A stretch of DNA of 64,000 nt from Rhizodiscina lignyota. Taxonomy: Eukaryota > Ascomycota > Dothideomycetes > Aulographales > Rhizodiscinaceae. The stretch is from assembly GCA_010015805.1 (NCBI GenBank), contig ML978128.1:1178001-1242000 (forward strand), written 5' to 3'. Below, piece by piece: positions 45,835 to 57,705 of this stretch (its first letter is position 1; each line of letters opens with the position of its first letter). A model generated the notes under the pieces. It was not told where the DNA came from. It ran no database searches and saw only the letters and a program-made list of their open reading frames with translations. Position numbers and translations under genes: made by a program.

Positions 45835-47033
45835 ATGGGGGTTGAGTTGAGGAGGTAAATATTTCTAGCAGATGGGCCAGTTCAAGCGAGCAATCAAGAA
45901 ATGTATACTATTAGGCATTGAAAAATCAAGTATTATTAGACCATTCAAAAAACCAATACACTTGCTCTTCCTACTTCCGTTCTTCAGGAGCTGATACAGT
46001 CACCTGTTGGCGCGCTTGAAATTGGATCTTGTTGTCTGGCCTTGCTCTTTTCCCTTTTGCCAAACAAAGGTCTTAGATAACGCTCTACAATCACTTTCCG
46101 GATGACTTTACGCCAGAGCGCCGATTCGATATTTCTCCTCCAGCACTCTAAACAGAAACCCGAACTCAGTGAAACGGGCATCATCCAGAAAGCGCAATAT
46201 GTGTAATGAATCTTCAAACCTCAGAGACCGTTTCGTCTCGGGCCCATTCTTAGTCTTATGTCTATCTCATAGAGTTGGCGCAAATCCTCAATCGAAAAAC
46301 ACAAAGTCAAGGGAACCTCTACAATCATACACGGCATCGCTGAAACAAAGGTTGTCGACGACGGTCAAGTTCGAGCCGCCACAGGCAAAGGGAACAAAGG
46401 TTGTACTTATGCACAGACGGACGGTTGGGAATTCGACTTCAAGACTGAGGGTAGGGGGAAGCGTGGCATATGATGTGGATGGCAAGGAGAATGCCTCAGT
46501 TGTATGCTTGACTAAGACTACGGAATAAAGCCTGAGAAGGCCCAACGATCGCAGGCGCAATGGATGGCGGGGTCACTCGGAGATTCTACTGCGAGAGTAA
46601 AGAATACCTGAAGTTCAAGAGACGATCACTTATGTTATCTTTACTGTAGAGACAAGGCAGAGTTTACCTCTTGTGAGAGTCGCACCAGGTACAAAAGTGA
46701 ATGCGAGAAATCAAAGGGAAACGCTGCATGCAGGCCTCTCTCCCATATCCCAACGAAGGGTGATGCCGTAGCAAAACAATCAAAAATGCCAGAGCCAGCA
46801 TCATGTGAAAACAACCGCACTATCCCGCAAACGACAGGACAGGAAAAGTTGCATCCCGTCGTGAATAAAGAGAAATCGCCACTTTTCATAAGCATAAGGA
46901 AACCATTATACATGGCGACAGTGCATGCCGATGTTCCGTTATGTCGTTCATCCCTTTTCTTCTATCGTTCTTGTTTTACAAGGGTATCTTCGTGTTCGTA
47001 ACGTGGGCTGTTGCTGATTGCCACGCTCTGTTT
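45835..47033. other. Intergenic between convergent SUZ12 and GLT1
   Basis: Shared 3' flank. Antisense pairs of frames at 46169-46560 are open in both directions but lack family resemblance. No terminator-like structure is evident. Confidence 0.5.
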
Positions 47034-50000
47034 TCATGCAGCGCTGGTGATGAGCTCCTTCGGGCCGCCATTGGCCTTGTGAAGCAATTCATATGGAGGA
47101 CGCTTGACGATGCCACCGGTAACTGGCAGCTGTGTGCCCGTACCGGTAAGGTATGAATCGACATCGCGAGCGGCTTGTCGTCCTTCGTTGATACCCCTGT
47201 GAAAGCGGTTAGCGCATTGTGGGCGGCAGCGGCCTTGGCATTAGAAACTTACCAAACAATGAGTGACTGTCCACGACGGCAATCTCCAGCAGCGAAAACT
47301 CCAGGAACGTTGGTGCTGTATTGTCCAGGAGGAGTCTTGATATTCTTGCGGGGATCCTTTTCGATCGCATCTCCCAGCACACGGTCCTCTGGTCCCAAGA
47401 AACCCATGGAAAGAAGGACCAGGTCGGCCGGGAAGAACTGCTCGGAACCTTCAAGCTGCTTCATATCCCAACCACCAGTCGCGCTCTTGGTCCACTCCAC
47501 GCGGATGGTGTTGATGCCCTTGACATTTCCATTACCATCATCGACGAAGTCCTTCGACATTACACAATATTCGCGCGGATCCTTGCCCATATGGGTCTTA
47601 ACCTCCGTATGACCGTAGTCAACACGGTAGATACGAGGCCACTGTGGCCATGGGTTGTCGCGAGCACGCTCTGGAGGCGGCTGGGGAAGAAGCTCGAAGT
47701 TGGTCACTGATTTGGCTCCATGGCGAACAGAGGTACCGATGCAATCGTTACCAGTATCACCGCCTCCGATAACGACGACATGCTTGTCCTTCGCGCTGAT
47801 GTACTCACCATCAGAGAGGCCAGAATCAAGCAGAGATTTAGTGTTCTTGTGCAAGAATTGCATGGCAAAATGGATACCCTCAAGGTTGCGGTTTGGAATT
47901 GGCAAGTCGCGCGCAACAGTGGCTCCAGTAGCGATGACGACGGCGTCATTTTCGGAACGCAGGCTATCCAGTGTGACATCTCCTTCGCCGATGAAGCAGC
48001 GCGGGACGAATTTGATGCCCTCAGCAGCCATAAAGTCGACACGGCGCTGAACGACATTCTTGTCGAGTTTCATGTTCGGAATGCCGTACATCAAGAGACC
48101 TCCGAAGCGGTCAGATCGCTCGTACACCGTGACAATATGGCCTGCCTTGTTCAGCTGGTCTGCTGCTGAAAGGCCAGCAGGACCAGATCCGATGATGGCG
48201 ACGGTCTTGCCACTACGATACTTTGGAGGTGAAGGAACCATCCAGCCCATCTCGAAACCTCGGTCGATAATCGCACACTCCACAGACTTGATACCCACTG
48301 GATCTTCATTGATACCAAGGACACAGGCGCCTTCGCAAGGTGCAGGGCAGACGCGTCCAGTGAACTCTGGGAAGTTGTTTGTCATGAGAAGGCGGTTGAG
48401 CGCATCGCGCCATTGGTTCTGGAAGACCAGCTCATTCCATTTGGGAATGATGTTGCTGATGGGACAGCCTGTGTCTGACTGGCAGAAAGGCACACCACAA
48501 TCCATGCATCGGGCAGTCTGGAATTTCAGCTCGTCTTCGGTGAGACGCGAATTCAGTTCCTGCCAGTCTCGGGTCCTCGTCTGCGGGTTGCGGTACTTTT
48601 CAGCACGACGAGCGTACTTCATGAAGCCTTTGGTCTTGTCCAATACGAGCGCAGAGCGCTTCTTCTCCGCCTTGGCATCACCAACGCTCTCCTCAATGTC
48701 AAGGAGGTCATTCTTCTTCTGCTCCTTGGCGCCAGCCTCCTGTTCCTTCTTGCGGAAGTCTTCGTGCATCTCACGCACAGCATTACCAGGGAGAATCGGA
48801 AGAGGGTAGCTTTGTTTCTTAGCCTCTTCCGCCTTAGCAGCCTCTTCCAAAAGGACGCGCTTGTAGTCGGTTGGAAGGACTTTGACGAAGCGAGGTAGAG
48901 CCCTGTTGAAGTCTAACAGGATACGCGCGGCGAGCTCGGATCCGGTGTAATGATGGTGGTCCTCAATCAGGCCACGCACAAAGGCGATTTCGGTGGGATC
49001 TTCGATAGGGGACAACTCCACCATCTCCTGATTGACTTTGCCCTCGAAATCATGGTGCATATCCAAGACGTAGGCGATACCACCGGACATGCCAGCTGCA
49101 AAGTTGCGGCCAGTGGATCCAAGAATAAGGACGCGGCCACCTGTCATGTACTCGCAGCCATGGTCACCAATTCCCTCAACAACTGCCGTCACACCAGAGT
49201 TACGGACAGCAAAACGTTCAGCAGCAACGCCTCGGAAGAAGCAAGTTCCGCTAGTGGCACCGTAAAGGCAGACGTTTCCAACGAGGATGTTCTCCTCGGC
49301 TTTGAAGACTGCAGCTCGCGGAGGGTAGATAATGAGACGTCCACCTGAGAGTCCTTTGCCGACATAGTCATTGGCGTCACCTTCGAGTTCCAGCGTCACT
49401 CCTGGCGCAACGTAAGCGCCAAAAGACTGGCCGGCAGAGCCGCGAATGTTCGCATGGATGGTATCTTGAGGCAAACCAGCTTCGCCGTAGCGTTTGCTAA
49501 TGTGATAAGACAGTGTGGCTCCAAGGGCACGATCGGTGTTGACGATGTCGCACTCAATCCTAGTTGGCAATCCCTTTTCAAGAGCTAGCTCAGACTCCGA
49601 GATCAGCTTGTTGTCCAGACGGACATGCAGTTTATGGTCCTGCTTGCGAACATTATACGTAGCGACACCAGGGCGAAGAGTGTGTGCGGGAGTGAGTATA
49701 AGAGATAGATCGATGTTCTCGGTCTTCGCGGTTCGCAGGTCGTCACGCACTCGGAGCACTTCCGATCGACCGACCATCTCATTGACAGTTCGGAAGCCAA
49801 GCTTGGCCATGATAGCTCGGAGCTCGTTTGCGATGTAATAGAAGAAGTTGATGACGTGTTCCGGGGTCCCTTTGAACTTCTTGCGCAGCTCTGGATCCTG
49901 CGTCGCTATCCCAACCGGGCAAGTATTTCTGGCAATTTGTTAGCATTTGAACGATGTTATAGATTATTCCGCGCTCACAAATGGCACTTTCGCATCATAA

Positions 50001-53000
50001 TGCAGCCCATGGCGATAAGAGGAGTCGTGGCGAAGCCCCATTCCTCTGCACCAAGGAGACAAGCGATAGCTACGTCACGGCCAGTGCGTATTTGACCGTC
50101 TGTCTGGACGATGACACGACCACGAAGATCGTTCAATACGAGTGTCTGATGTGTCTCTGCAAGACCCAGCTCCCACGGAAGACCCGCGTACTTGATACCA
50201 GTCCACCGGGATGCTCCAGTGCCACCGTCGTGGCCGGAGATGAGGATGTGGTCGGCCTTGGCCTTTGCGACACCAGAGGCGACGATGCCAACGCCGGTTT
50301 CCGAGACCAGCTTGACTGAGACGCGAGCGCGGGGGTTCGAGCACTTGAGATCGTAAATCAACTGCTTCAGGTCCTCAATGGAGTAGATGTCATGGTGAGG
50401 AGGTGGAGAGATAAGACCGACACCAGGAGTCGAGTGACGAGTCTTCGCGATTGGACCTGAAACCTTGTGGCCCGGAAGTTCACCGCCTTCGCCGGGCTTG
50501 GCTCCTTGTGCCATCTTAATCTGGAGTTCATCTGCGTCGGCAAGATAGTTCGCAGTAACGCCAAATCTGCCAGACGCAACCTGCTTGATCGCAGACCGCA
50601 TCGTGTCGCCGTTGTCTAGTCGTAAGCTGCGCTCTGGATCTTCTCCACCCTCGCCCGTGTTGGATTTTCCTCCGAGTCGATTCATGGCCACAGCAATCGT
50701 CGAGTGGGACTCCATTGAGATGGATCCATATGACATGGCGCCAGTAACGAAGCGCCGAACAATCTCGGTCCAAGGCTCAACTTGATCGATCGGGACCGGA
50801 GTGCGTTCATCGAAGGCGAAGTCGAGCATCCCACGCAAGGTACAGTTCTTGATTTGCTCGTACTCAGCCATGGAATACGCCTCGTATGACTTGTCATTTC
50901 TGGTCCTGACAGCATCTTGGACATTTGCGATGCTGACAGGGTCATTTACGTGCGCCTCGCCACCATCTCGCCAGTGGTATTCGCCAGTTTCGGCCAGACC
51001 GGGGATCTCGACAATGCTGCGGCTTGGGAAGCCCTTGTCGTGAAGAGCAAAAGCATCTTGCGCAATCAGTTCGAACGTCATACCTTTAATGCGGGTTGCA
51101 GTTCCAGTGAAGCACCTATCGACGACCTCGTCATCGATACCAAGCGCCTCAAAAATTTGGGCACCCTTATAGCTTTGCAGCGTTGAAATACCCATCTTGC
51201 TCATAACCTTCAGGATACCACCGTCGCAAGAGTGTACGTAATTCTCGATGAGCTGCTCGTCGGTAAGTTGCTTTCGAATAAGGCCTTCACGGTTCATCTT
51301 CAAGATGCACTCCATTGCAAGGTACGGGCAAACCGCGTCCGCGCCGTAACCCAAAAGGACGCACAGATGTTGCACCTCGCGAGCTTCAGCAGTTTCGATG
51401 ACGAGGGCGGTCTTCGCTCGCCATCTGTTGCGGACAAGGTGGTGGTGAACCATTCCAGTGGCCAGACAGGCAGAGACCGGGATCCGCTCTGCGGACGTCG
51501 CGCGATCGGAAAGAACAAGGATATTGTCTCCAGCTTCAATTGACTCGCTCGCCGCGTCGCAAATGGCATCGAGGGCTTTCATGTATCCCTCAACACCTTC
51601 GCTCTTTGGGAAAGTGATGTCAACAACCTTGACTGTCCACGTGGGGTAAATCTTGGTGATGTTCATCAAGGCATTGAATTCTTCCATTGATAGAATCGGC
51701 GAAGGCATGAGCAGTCGGTGGCACTGAGTCTCGTCCATTTCGAGGAGGTTACCTTGTGGACCGACGTAAGACTCTAGAGACATAACAACAGCCTCTCGGA
51801 TCGGATCAATTGGAGGATTGGTAACCTGCGCAAAGAGCTGACGGAAATACTCATAGAGCAGGCGAGGTTGCTGAGCAAGGCACGCCAGTGGCGCATCGTT
51901 GCCCATGGAACCAAGGGCTTCCTTGGAATCTGCTGCCATTGGACCGAGCAGCAATGTGACTTGTTCCAGGGAGTAACCGAAGGCCCTCAGTCGTGGATCT
52001 TCTTGGAGTCTTGTCTCGGTGACCTTCTTGCTGCAGTCAACACCCTCTTCCCGCAACTGCGAGTAGATTCCGGGCATGGTCAAAAGATGCTTCTCAATCC
52101 AGGCTCGGAAATCCTGTCGAGAGGAGACTGTTTGCTTGAGCTCGGTGTCGTCTACGATGCGTCCTGCGACAGTGTCTACCAGAAGCATCCTTCCTGGCTG
52201 CAGACGGCCCTTCTGGACAACGCGCTCAGGATCGATATGAATTGTACCCACTTCAGATGCGCACACTATCCGGTCGTCGTCCGTTACGTAGTATCTGCAA
52301 GGACGAAGGCCGTTCCGATCGAGGTTTGCGCCGCAGTATCGTCCATCAGAGAATGTGAACAAAGCGGGTCCATCCCAAGGTTCCATCATACATCCTGCCC
52401 ACTCATAGAAAGCCTGCTTGGCAGGGTCCATGGCCCGGTTACCCTGCCATGCTTCAGGCACCATAAGCATGACGGCTTCTGGCAGCGACAGGACACCGTT
52501 AATGACGAGGAGCTCAAGCACATTGTCGAAAGCAGCTGAATCGGAGCCACCGTCTTCGATGATAGGATACAGTAACTCCAGGTCTTCACCAAAAAGGTTG
52601 GACTTCAAGACGCCCTCACGTGCTCTCATCCAGTTCTTGTTCCCACGCAGTGTATTTATCTCACCATTGTGAGCTGCCCATCTGAGAGGCTGTGCCCTGT
52701 CCCAGCTGGGGAATGTGTTTGTGGAGAATCGAGAGTGGACGAGAGCAAAGTGGCCCTCGTAATCGACGTTGACGAGATCATGGTAATACTCGTACACCTG
52801 TGACGGTGAGAGTTGCCCCTTGTATACGATGTTCTTGTTGCTCAGAGAGCACAAATAAAACCAGTTGTGAAGACCGATAACGTGAGTGGATCGCTTTCGA
52901 AGTACATAAAGCTGTCTCTCGAAGGTAGACTCATCAAACACCTCTCCAAAGTGAGGAGCTGGCTCGTTGGCTTCTCCGTACGCGGATCTCAAGACCACAA

Positions 53001-53683
53001 AGGGTTGGAGGATAATGGGCTCGCGTGACAACGCGGCAGGCCCAAGGAGCGTCGAGTCTCGAGGGACTTCTCGCCAACCTAGGACTCTGAGGTCTAGGGA
53101 GGTTGCGACATCCTCGAATGTAGCGATCGTTTCCTTCAATATCTCCGTGTCCGGTTTGAAGAAGAGATTCCCTGCAGCATACTGGCCTTGCGGGGGTAGC
53201 TTAATGCCCTGCTCCTTCTCGAAATTTTTCACGAAGAATTTGTGAGGGATCGAGGTCATGACACCAGCTCCATCGCCATCTCGAGCGTCAGAGCCAACCG
53301 CTCCACGATGGGTCATATTACAAAGAAGGCTGCGCGCTGTTGGAAGGCGAGTCAGTTCTAGCCTTATATACGGAAGCAGAAGGGGCAACCATACCATCTG
53401 TCACGATCTTATGGCTCGCCTTGCCCTTGATATGGCTGTGAAACTAGTCAACGGAACGGTTCTTCACTTCACATGTGTTTTCGATGACTTACGCGGCGAA
53501 ACCGACACCACAAGCATCCTTCTCCAAGGCTGGGTCATAGAGACCCTGCTTCAGCGGAAGCGTACCGGCCCATGACCGGTTCTCCGGCGTCTCCTGGTAG
53601 TCGTATACCGAGTACGCCTGACCCTCCTCCGGTTCAATCGCTGCAGGTGGCCTTGTATCCTCTGCGAAAGAGACTTTGCCCAT
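47034..53683 (-). CDS. GLT1: Glutamate synthase [NADH], fused alpha/beta chains (GOGAT), 5 exons, 2142 aa
   Basis: Makes glutamate from glutamine and 2-oxoglutarate; central to ammonium assimilation. Exons on the minus strand are 53683-53493, 53435-53395, 53336-49979, 49928-47253 and 47196-47034 (2143 codons; yeast GLT1 is about 2145). Seen: a 57-residue propeptide, then the Ntn amidotransferase nucleophile Cys58 in KDACGVGFA (introns 1 and 2 flank this region); the synthase/FMN domain ([20 protein letters not shown]); the 3Fe-4S cysteines at about 1189, 1195 and 1200 (spacing C-x5-C-x4-C, intron 3 between the last two); the GXGXG alpha-helix-like domain ([20 protein letters not shown]); a beta-chain CMDCGVPFC iron-sulfur motif; and two dinucleotide folds ([19 protein letters not shown]). 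All essential motifs are intact. Nitrogen regulation is expected but not demonstrated in the promoter. Confidence 0.97.
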
Positions 53684-56600
53684 TCTTTCGGCGCGAAGGG
53701 CCGATTCGTCTGGATGATATAGTGGATATAAACACGAGAGGTGCGAGATTGGATCGCTGTCGTCGAAAATGCACGCTCGAAGCTGGGCTGCTGCCTGTGC
53801 CTGGGGCGAGAGACGAATGTCAGTTGGCAGTTCAATGCACGGTGTGTAAAGGATGTGAAGATGTTCCGTGGAGGGTCGGGTGTGATGAAAAAGTGACAGC
53901 AATGGCTGGTGGCGTGAAATTTTTGATGCGGAGCTTCCCCAGCGCCTTGACGGCGATCACTCTTGTGTGACTACGGAACTAACGCAATGAGTGTTCACTG
54001 TAGTCGATCGCGCCGCGATGATGTTCTGACGACCATGGGCCTCGCCGCAATGCCTTTCAGTAGAGGGAGATAAGGGAAGGGAAGGGTTGGCGGCGGGGTA
54101 GGATAACAGTCGAATTGTCAAGCTCGAATTAATCAGGCAAAGGGTATTGGGCAACTCACGTTCGGTTCCTGGAGACACGGCGTGCGCACGACAATTCACG
54201 GGCGCAGTCAACAGCAGACAGGCAGCAATGACTGTGTGCGGTATGTGGTGAGAGACGGAGGGGAGCGGCGGATGAGAGGGCACTTTGTACGGCGCGCAGA
54301 AAATCTTCCCACCCCTCCGCTTGAGGTCTAGCCTTACTCACTTTTCCCCCCTCTGGTAAACGGAAGCCAGCTGCTGGCTTGTGAAAGCACTGTCGGATCG
54401 CATGAGAGCTGCCTGTCAGTCTCTCTGCGCCCTGTGCTTTCGACGTTGCGTTTCAAGGGCTATTCTAATGTCGTCATACCAGTATTTTGTTGTTTCTTCC
54501 CTCTGCACCTCTCCAACTTCTCTAACCGCTCCCTCCGACTGCTGTGGGAGTCTGCACTCCAGCTCGAACTCAGGATGATTCTTCCAGACCTAGACATGCC
54601 ATCCATCTCATTGTCAGCCACACAATGCCCTCGCTTGGTCGAAATATGACCCTTGTGCAGCTCGCTCGCTGGAAATTTTGTCACTTCCGTGGGGTACAGA
54701 TGAGCTGCCAGCAAGCAGGGCCACCGATGGAGCCAAGCTGGGGCACGGGGCGTTCATTGGCCAATTGTGGATGCTATTCATGTGTGTAAACGGCTGGAAC
54801 TGCGCGTATAGCTCATCCTTGCCCCAGCTTGCAGCGAGCTTCGACCTCCATCTGCCGCCGCCCGCCGTGTGCGGCGTCTGCTGATTCTCGAGCACGTCAT
54901 TGGCTGGACTCGAATCGTTACTCGATTTTTAGCTGTCATAACGCATCTTATCTTGTTCAGAGGTACCTGTGCTTGAAAGTCTACATGGTAGCTTCGAACG
55001 CCTTTGATGGCATAAAAACATCGCTAATTCACCAGTCGGCTGGCTGTCCTGCAAGTACGAAAGTGGACACATCTCTTTTCTCGACTGTCATCTGACCTCT
55101 CATGCCTCCATCGCCGTAGTTCGCCAACCGCAAAGCCCGAACGATACCTACCTCCAGCCTGGGAGTCATGCCTGTAGGGACTTGCGGCTCTGTGTGCCGC
55201 AATGTACGACAACCTCCAAGCTAGTGGACCCTGATGCGGACGGGACAGCTGTATTCCAGCAAAATTTCTCTGCCGTCTAGCCTTTGCGCTCTGCCGATGT
55301 CGCTCTCCGCCACGCAACGTTACTCCTGTTCTTCCCGAGTGCACCATGTGACCATCAAAGTTGCACTTTGACCGGATGTCAGAGTAGAGGAAGCGGTGTG
55401 TGTCAGGCAATTCCTGGAGGCGATGCGTTGAGATGACTGCAAGAGCCGTTGGGAAAGGAGAAGTAATTGGCGTTGCGCTCCGTCGAAATTGCAAGGCGAA
55501 TCTTACACAAGCTTACCAAGAAACTTCCCGCATATGCACACCAGAGAAAACAATAGTGTCCTTCATGAGTAGAGATCATTATTAAAGGATCCGAATTGCC
55601 TCTTCTAAACAGCGTTCACAATTGCACACTGGATCCTAGTCGTTCCCAAGGGATGCACCGGCGCTTTCCCATGGAGGCTACTCGGCCAACAGTAGCTAAC
55701 GGTAGCCACGAACAAACCTATTGCGGTCTAGGAAAAAGCGGAAAAGAGCGATAGCACAACTCGATACAAGTCAGACGTTGGATATGAATACCTTCAGGTT
55801 ATTAAAATGATATACTCGAATGGGTCTGGAGTTGAGCGGAGTACATGCCGACTCGGCGAGCTGCACAATGGACTGTAAAGGCCGAGGGGGGCTACCGGAG
55901 AGCTATTGCTTTTTACCCAGCAGGTGGAGCGCCGTATGTGAAAGGGACGATGAGCCATCTACTCCGCATCTAAAGCCGCCCTCATCTGCCATAAGATCTA
56001 GCAGATTGGCGGGCCCTCAGCAAGTAGGAGCTTATTGCTTGTTAAGGTCAAGCCGTGTCTCATGTATTTCAGATTCTTTTCTTAGTTTCGAGCGAACTTC
56101 TATCCTAGTTTCTCTATTAAAATCCTCTCGTCCATCCTCAGCGCTTTGGAATTTGGAAAGCAAACTCAGGCATTGGTTTGGATATTTCTGAAGCCATATC
56201 CTTTCGATTACTGGCTTCTGATAACCCGAACTTACCCGCGCAACAGAGCTCACGACGATCGGCCGGGTGACTGGAACGCAAGCTCTCAAAGCAAGCAAAA
56301 GCAAGAGGCGCTGGGCCGACTGAACTGGAGTCAGGCTTTTCCGTAGTTGCAAAGACCTGTTATGCCTGAGTCGGCAATATATTGCGCTTTCGGTACTCCG
56401 TAGCGGAGTCAGCAATTCGAGTCGCGCTAGTACACAGGCAGATTTGTTCACTGTCAAAGGCGAGATATTCGCGATAAATCGACGATAATCTTACTTCGCA
56501 ATCTGACGAGACAAAACGAGGGACGCCACGGCAATTTGCACGGTATTGCGAGAGATCCAGGAGCTTCACTACGTAGTGGTACTTTTGTGTATGCCATTCG

Positions 56601-56909
56601 GCCTATCAATTCTGCGTAACATGCTCGCCCAACGCAATGCTAGGAGAAGCAGTGAATCATAAGCCGATATCTATCTCTATCCAAAAGATGGAGATGCACC
56701 ATAACCCTTTTGTTTGCCGTGTGCGAGTAGTAGCACTTAGAATGACTCCCCAAAGTCCAAAAAGCCCTTCCAAAACGCCTCTTCCAATGGTCCTGATGTG
56801 TCCAAAGAACCTGGAACTTGATCTGGCTCTATATTCACGCGAACAATCAGTGGTGTATATCCTAAGTAGACATGAACCAAGATTAGCGTCTACTCACTTC
56901 AGTGCCAGC
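53684..56909. other. Gene-poor stretch upstream of GLT1
   Basis: No supported gene in 3.2 kb. Frames are short, overlap on both strands and show no domains. The first several hundred bases are the GLT1 promoter and leader. No repeats longer than about 12 bp were noticed. Confidence 0.45.
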
Positions 56910-57383
56910 TCAAGTCATTGACTCGTCGTTGTCCTCTTCCTCGAAATCCTCATCATCATCTTCGTCATAGTCTTCGTCTTCATCCATAGTCTCAGCAGCC
57001 TTGGCATAGTCGATGGTCTTGCCACGCGTGCGCGAGCCGACGATGTTGTCCTCCTCGATTTCCTCGAGGTCATCCTCGTCTTCTTCTTCGTCTGCAAGCA
57101 AAGTCAACCATTGAAGTGATTGCGTGTCGGGGAATAGTATACATACGCATGCCACTCTATGAACCCGTTAGTGTTATTGATCAGATTAACTTTAGGACAC
57201 ACAGAAGTAACTGACTGGTTCCTCCTGCTCATCCTCTTCCTCGTCTTCGTCGTCATCTTCGTCCATCGCAGTGTCGGGCACCTGCTCGACCGCCTTGCCT
57301 TTACCCTTACTCTCCACTGGTGCTGGCACTCCTAGGGGCGTTTCCTCCTTGGGGACGGTGGTGCCGTTTGTTGCAGTGTCCAT
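56910..57383 (-). CDS. CHZ1: Histone H2A.Z-H2B chaperone CHZ1, 3 exons including a 10-nt micro-exon, 119 aa
   Basis: A nuclear chaperone that delivers H2A.Z-H2B to SWR1. Exons on the minus strand are 57383-57216, 57156-57147 (10 nt) and 57091-56910 (168+10+182 nt, 120 codons). Introns are 59 nt (GTCAGT, branch CTAAC, ATAG) and 55 nt (GTATGT, TTGCAG). Seen: MDTATNGTTVPKEETPLGVP, the KGKGKAVEQV linker, an Asp/Glu-rich run, then the CHZ motif LEEIEEDNIVGSRTRGKTID followed by YAKAAE, and a second acidic tail. The length fits the family (roughly 110-150). An alternative with one intron and donor GTTACT would drop the micro-exon and change four residues (SGMH to VN); the two-intron form has better signals. 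It diverges from CTF4. Confidence 0.88.
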
Positions 57384-57705
57384 TTTTGCGTGAGAGTAGC
57401 AGGGCAGTCGATTGAAGAGGGCGTTTGTGGAGGGTCAATGGAGTTGCACTGTGGTCGCAGATGCTGGAGATGTTGTTGTTGTTTGCTGTGAGCAATTTAG
57501 AAAGTAAGGTAAAAGTAGGCAAGGGTGCAGCGGTGAAGTGGAGAAGTGGTGTTAGGTCACGACACGGCTAAAAAGAAGAGCGACTGCGACTCGCGACGGC
57601 AAGTTCCGTCGCAAGTTCAATTAACACGCGCGACGCGTTCTCGACGCGTCTCCTTCCGCAGGAGTAGCTGGCTGCAATCTCGACAATCTTCGCAATCCCA
57701 AAATC
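57384..57705. promoter_or_regulatory. Divergent CHZ1/CTF4 promoter with two MluI cell-cycle boxes
   Basis: 322 bp between opposing start codons. Two ACGCGT boxes at 57633-57638 and 57644-57649 lie 11 bp apart (one helical turn), 57-73 bp before the CTF4 ATG and about 250 bp from the CHZ1 ATG. ACGCGT is the binding site of MBF (Mbp1-Swi6), which drives G1/S genes in yeasts. Confidence 0.6.
57633..57649. promoter_or_regulatory. Paired MCB (ACGCGT) elements
   Basis: ACGCGTTCTCGACGCGT, two palindromic MluI boxes on the same face of the helix, immediately preceded by ACGCGCG. Single ACGCGT words occur elsewhere in the window at about chance frequency; this is the only closely spaced pair I saw. 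Confidence 0.6.

Noticed and set aside
46169-46560. Opposing open frames between SUZ12 and GLT1
   Set aside because: Both strands are equally open, with no domain, splice partner or start context; treated as convergent 3' flank.
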